Origin: CAIWHR01 sp963741355
GTDB lineage: Bacteria > Pseudomonadota > Gammaproteobacteria > Burkholderiales > Casimicrobiaceae
Assembly (NCBI GenBank): GCA_963741355.1
Contig: CAVUIG010000005.1
Location: 29,438 to 93,437, forward strand
Length of the DNA: 64,000 bases
Reading direction: 5' to 3'
The notes under the pieces: model-generated
Seen by the model: only the letters and a program-made list of their open reading frames with translations
Told to the model about the DNA's origin: nothing
Database searches by the model: none
Shown: piece by piece, positions 60,268-64,000 of the stretch
How the letters are laid out: each line of letters starts with the position of its first letter
Numbering within the stretch: position 1 is the first letter of the stretch
Position numbers and translations under genes: made by a program

Positions 60268-60531
60268 ATGGCCAACAGTGCCCAAGCGCGCAAGCGCGCC
60301 CGTCAGGCTGCCGCGACCAACCAGCGCAACACCAGCCTGCGCTCGTCGCTGCGCACCGCCGTCAAGCGCGTCCGCAAGGCGATCGCCGCCGGCGACAAGG
60401 CCGTCGCGGCGAAAGAGTTCCAGGCGTCGCAGGCGGTCATCGACCGCATTGCCGACAAGAAGATCATTCACAAGAACACCGCATCGCGAACGAAGTCGCG
60501 GATGGCCCAGGCGATCAAAGCACTGGGCTGA
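60268..60531 (+). CDS. rpsT: 30S ribosomal protein S20
   Basis: Intact 87-residue basic protein S20 that binds 16S rRNA early in 30S assembly. MANSAQARKRARQAAATNQRN, RTAVKRVRKAI and KNTASRTKSRMAQAIKAL are typical. Monocistronic, with promoter at 60197-60225 and intrinsic terminator at 60557-60583. Divergent from murJ, a common arrangement. Confidence 0.97.
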   Translation: MANSAQARKRARQAAATNQRNTSLRSSLRTAVKRVRKAIAAGDKAVAAKEFQASQAVIDRIADKKIIHKNTASRTKSRMAQAIKALG

Positions 60532-60556
60532 CCGGCTTCAACAAGGTGTCATTGCG

Positions 60557-60583
60557 AGAGCGCCCGTCGGGCGCTCTTTTTTT
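60557..60583 (+). terminator. Intrinsic terminator of rpsT
   Basis: AGAGCGCCC-GTC-GGGCGCTCT, a perfect 9-base-pair stem, runs into seven T residues, 26 bases after the rpsT stop. Because the stem sequence begins with A residues it offers little T-run on the other strand. Confidence 0.9.
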
Positions 60584-60604
60584 GTCCTGAATGATGCAGC
60601 CGGG

Positions 60605-61835
60605 CTATCCCGGCCGGCCATCCGCACGCGCGCGCCAATAGACGGGCGCGTACTTCATGCCCCACGGCACGAACGCCGCCGCCCACAGCAGCGCGACGGC
60701 GGCCAGCACGCCGGGCGCGGGCCACAACGCGGCGGCGACCCGAGCCACTGCCACGACCTGAAGCAGCAGGAACAGGCGCCACGTCAGCGCATCCGCCGCA
60801 AGCGGGCGGCCGGAATGACCGCAGGTGACGCGCGTCACCATCGCCATCAGCAGCGACGCCGCGAATCCGATCGTGAATGCATGCAGCGCCGCGAATGGAA
60901 GGCCGGACGCGCCCGCCAGCAACGCGAGCGAATGCGCGCCCGCGAGCAGGAATCCCAGGCCGTACCAGACGAAACCCACATGGAGCATCGCGAGCAGCCG
61001 GTTGGTGAGGCTTCGCGCGAATCCCCAGCGCACCGTGACCCAAAGCAGCAGCGCGGCGGCCGGCAGGTCGACGAGCCAGGTGAACGCGTCCGGTCCCGCC
61101 GGCAGCGAGCACGCCATGCAGGACCGGCGCGCCCAGCATCGCGAAGAGCAGCCACCAGGGTCGGAACGCAGTGACGAACGGGACCGCGCTTGCGGTGAAG
61201 AACGGGATCATCCGGTGGCACACGATCACGAATACGGGCAGCAGGAATCCCCACAGACCGACGTCTCGTATCCACGCGTAGGCGTCCGCGCCGAGGCACG
61301 CGAACGCCACGACGCAGCTCGCGCCGGCGCAAAGCGCGGCGAGCACGAGCCGCGCATGCACCTTGTCCGGCGCGCGGCTGCTGCGCACGAGCCGCAGGAA
61401 TTCGACGAGTATCCAGATGAAACCGGTCGCGTAAAGCGCGGCGGCGATGCGGATGGCGACGGCTCCCGCGGGCAATCCCGCGAGCTGCAGCGGGAAGAGC
61501 GCGAGCACCGAAGCGATCGCCAGCATGCCGGGGCGAATCCACACGGAGGGAGGCGGCGCGGCGACGGCGAGCCAGCGCGGGCCCGCAGTGAACAGGAATC
61601 CGAACATGAAGAACGGGGCGAACCCGAACAGCATCAGGAATGCGTGCAGCGACGTGTCCGGGATCGAGCTGCCGGGCGCGGGAAGCGCCGGCCATGCGCG
61701 TGCCGCGAGCACGCATGCCCACCACACGGATGCCAGCAGCAACGCGACGACGCCGGAAAGAAAGAAGAACCGGTGCGGGGCGGCGAGCACGCGCCGCGTG
61801 TCCTCGCGCAGCCGCGCGATCAACGAAGGATCCAT
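60605..61835 (-). CDS. NnrS family membrane protein (one frameshift)
   Basis: A polytopic membrane protein of about 409 residues with about 12 hydrophobic helices. HAFLMLFGFAPFFMFGFLFTAGPRWL near the N-terminus, CHRMIPFFTASAVPF in the middle and LHAFTIGFAASLLMAMVTRVTCGHSGRPL near the C-terminus match NnrS, a haem- and copper-containing family linked to nitric oxide stress and denitrification. The frame breaks at about 61100-61115, joining LAAGG to SLPAGPDAFTWLVDLPAA. It is followed closely on the same strand, upstream, by the nitronate monooxygenase-like gene (3-base gap), consistent with a nitro-/NO-detoxifying pair. Confidence 0.85.
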
Positions 61836-61838
61836 CGG

Positions 61839-63036
61839 TCAGGCCGCCGCCGGTCCCGGCCGCGCCGGGAAGACGCCGGTCATGAAATACGCGATGAGAT
61901 CACGCACCGGGCGGATCTCGCTGCCGAAGGGAAGCGCCGACGCGCCGCGGAAGAACAGTCCCTTGCCGACGTCGCCGCGCAATCCGGCGGCGAGCTGCAT
62001 GTCGATGCAGAACTGGCCGACCTTCGCGTTGCCGTCGCGCAGCCCGCACTGGACGAGGCAGTCCCACTTGAGCGTGCAGCGCGGCTTCTTGCGCGCCGCC
62101 GCCTGCAGCTTGGGCAGGTACTTCAGGTAGGTTTCGAGCCACGGCGTGCGCACCGCGCGCGCGGGGAGCCCGGCGACGCTCATGAACTCGACGATGTCTT
62201 CGGGCTTCGCGCCGGCCAGCACGCGCTTGAACTCGATGTCGGCGTCGCCTTCCTCGGTGACCGCGAATGCCGTGCCGATCTGCACGGCCGCGGCGCCCAT
62301 CGCCAGCAGCTCGCGGATTCGCTCGTGCGTGTTGATGCCGCCGGCCGGAATGAGCGGGATCGCATCCGCCGGGATGCCTTCGGCGCGGAAGAACGCGAGC
62401 ATGTCCGGCAGCACGCGCTCGAAATCGAAACGCGGATCGGCAAGGTCCTCGATCTTCGCGGCGCCGAGGTGGCCGCCGGCGTAGCGCGGATGCTCGATGA
62501 CGATCGCGTCGGGCAGCCGTCCTTTGCGCGCCCATTTCTTGACCACGAGCTGGATGCCGCGCGCGTCGGACAGGATCGGAATCAGCGCGACGTCGGGATG
62601 ATCGGCCGCGAGATCGGGAAGGTCGAGCGGCAACCCCGCGCCCATCACGATCGCGTCAACGCCGCTCGCGCAAGCCTGGCGCACGCTCAGCGCGTAGTCG
62701 CTGACGGCGCGCATGATGTTGACGGCGACGAGCCACGCCCGCCGGCGAGCTCCTTTGCCGCGCGGATTCGCGGTCGAGGGCCTCATGTTCGCGGCGTGAC
62801 CGGCATTGTCCGCGCGCGCTTAGTCGCCATCAGATCCGGATGGTGGCGGCGCAGGTCGACACTGGCGATCGTGCCGACCGCGCCCTATCCCGCTACCGTG
62901 CCGGCGCGCCGATGCGCGGAGAACCCACGCCCATCCCGCCCTGGACGATCGGCAGCGCCCGCGCCCGCGAATCAAGAGCGGCGCAAAGGCTGCCGAGCGC
63001 CGTGCCGTGGACTCGGGTCGGTCGGCCGGCGATCAT
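61839..63036 (-). CDS. Nitronate monooxygenase-like flavoprotein (several frameshifts at N-terminus)
   Basis: A TIM-barrel FMN enzyme of the nitronate monooxygenase (2-nitropropane dioxygenase) family. From 62720 down the frame is intact: VNIMRAVSDYALSVRQACAS, IEHPRYAGGHLG, LIPAGGINTHERIRELLAMG and AVQIGTAFAVTEEGDAD. The conserved N-terminus is present but scattered: LPIVQGGMGVG near 62930, RAGTVAG and AVGTIASVDLRRHHPDLMA near 62840-62910, and EALDRE / IRAAKELAGGR near 62720-62785. At least four single-base indels are needed, some being missing bases in short A or G runs. The start at 63036 (ATG) is tentative. Confidence 0.75.
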
Positions 63037-63132
63037 TCCATGGTCCCGGGTCCTTCCGGGGTTTCGAACGCTCGACACTACCGGCCCGCCGGCGTCGGCG
63101 CCTTGACCCGTGGCAAGCCGCCGCAGGTTGCG

Positions 63133-63141
63133 TGCTAAAAT
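63133..63141 (+). promoter_or_regulatory. Extended -10 upstream of argF
   Basis: TGCTAAAAT at 63133-63141 combines an extended -10 TGn with TAAAAT, about 26 bases before the GTG at 63167. No good -35 at standard spacing. Confidence 0.35.
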
Positions 63142-63166
63142 TCTTTCTTTTCTCGATCCGGCCGCC

Positions 63167-64000
63167 GTGGCTGCCCCTCTGCCGGTTCCTCCCGCCGCGC
63201 CGAAGCACTTCCTCCAGTTCAGCGATTTCTCGCTGGCCGAGTTCGACCACCTCTTCGCCCGCACGCGCTCGATCAAGGAGCGGTTCAAGCGCTACGAGCT
63301 CTACCAGCCGCTGCGCGACCGCACGCTCGCGATGGTCTTCGAGAAGGCGTCGACGCGCACGCGCGTCTCGTTCGAAGCGGGCATGAACCAGCTGGGCGGG
63401 ATCGCGATCAACCTCAATCGCGGCGACACGCAGCTGTCCCGCGGCGAGCCGATCGAAGACGTCGCGCGCGTGATCTCGCGGATGGTCGACGTCGTGATGA
63501 TCCGCACGTTCGAACAGACGATCATCGAGCGCTTCGCCGTGCATTCGCGCGTTCCCGTGATCAACGGCCTGACCAATGAGCACCATCCCTGCCAGATCCT
63601 CGCCGATATCTACACGTACATCGAGCATCGCGGCTCGATCGCCGGGAAAGACCGTTGCGTGGATCGGCGACTCCAACAACATGCTGACGAGCTGGCTGCA
63701 GGCTGCGGCGATCTGCGGATTCACGGTCCAATGTGTCTGCGCCGGCGGGCTATGAGCTCGACGCGAAGAAAGCCGGCGCCGCGGAGTCGGGCACCTTGAG
63801 GTGTTCGCCGATCCGATGGACGCATGCGGCGGCGCTGACCTCGTCACCACCGACGTCTGGACCAGCATGGGCTTCGAGGCCGAGAACGACGAGCGCAAGC
63901 GCGTCTTCGCCGACTGGCGCGTCGACGCCGTGATGATGGGGCGCGGCGAAATCCGACGCCTTGTTCATGCACTGCCTGCCCGTGCACCGCGGCGAGGAGG
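63167..64000 (+). CDS. argF: Ornithine carbamoyltransferase, partial (several frameshifts)
   Basis: ArgF joins carbamoyl phosphate to ornithine in arginine synthesis. Carbamoyl-phosphate loop FEKASTRTRVSFEAGMNQLG, then QLSRGEPIEDVARVISRM, NGLTNEHHPCQILADI; after correction TVAWIGDSNNMLTSWLQAA and, at the very end, MHCLPVHRGEE. Breaks lie at about 63640 (AA to AAA), 63738-63745, 63777-63783 and 63945-63952. The GTG at 63167 gives AAPLPVPPAAPKHFLQFSDFS; the longer reading from 63110 runs into the promoter. The last about 50 residues are outside the window. Confidence 0.92.

Overview
The window is GC-rich DNA (roughly 70 percent GC by eye). Its gene content and order fit a betaproteobacterium: fur/bamE/dapB, carA-carB-greA, rlmE-ftsH-folP-glmM, a formate dehydrogenase accessory block with DUF3305/DUF3306, and MoaA and FdhD of the betaproteobacterial type. 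I see no insertion sequence, phage gene, CRISPR array, rRNA or tRNA. Most genes abut or overlap by 4 to 8 bases, and GTG starts are common.

Layout. (1) 1-7.7 kb: a formate dehydrogenase maturation and molybdenum cofactor locus. A left-pointing operon (DUF3305, DUF3306, poly-ferredoxin, TorD-like chaperone) faces a right-pointing one (moaA, fdhD, mobA, moeA). (2) 7.9-17.1 kb: an accessory stretch with a rhodanese-ChrB fusion and ChrA chromate transporter, an MpaB/Lcp-like oxygenase, a zinc-ribbon/adenylate cyclase/AAA/TPR regulator, a membrane desaturase and a geranylgeranyl-reductase-like flavoenzyme. (3) 17.1-31 kb: a potassium island. A kdpFABCDE operon with an extra small leader gene points left. 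Divergent from it are a second KdpD-like kinase without the KdpD sensor head, its response regulator and a Kup transporter, followed by OsmC-like and cupin genes. Three copies of a 20-base motif lie in the divergent promoter region and are candidate KdpE-type operators. (4) 30.9-42 kb: a tightly overlapping operon encoding an FtsW/RodA-like protein, a class B penicillin-binding protein, a small unknown protein, a double-FHA protein, a membrane PP2C phosphatase and a transmembrane kinase-like protein. It parallels the actinobacterial PknB/PstP/FhaAB/RodA/PbpA locus and is the best candidate here for an undescribed system: phospho-signalling coupled to a dedicated wall synthase. (5) 42.3-60.6 kb: housekeeping genes (relA, glmM, folP, ftsH, rlmE, yhbY, greA, carB, carA, an SDR, dapB, bamE, fur, murJ, rpsT). 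(6) 60.6-64 kb: NnrS-like, nitronate monooxygenase-like and argF, the last cut by the window end.

A caution for every reader: many strongly conserved genes are broken by single-base indels while both sides of each break still encode the expected protein. Affected are chrA, the cyclase, desaturase, reductase, kdpB/C/D, kup, osmC, cupin, relA, glmM, nnrS, the nitronate monooxygenase and argF. Many breaks lie in short homopolymers or CG-dinucleotide runs. The pattern looks like uncorrected long-read assembly error, not gene decay. I therefore annotate these as single genes and give the approximate break points. The blocks 31.2-42 kb and 46-57.4 kb are almost free of such breaks.
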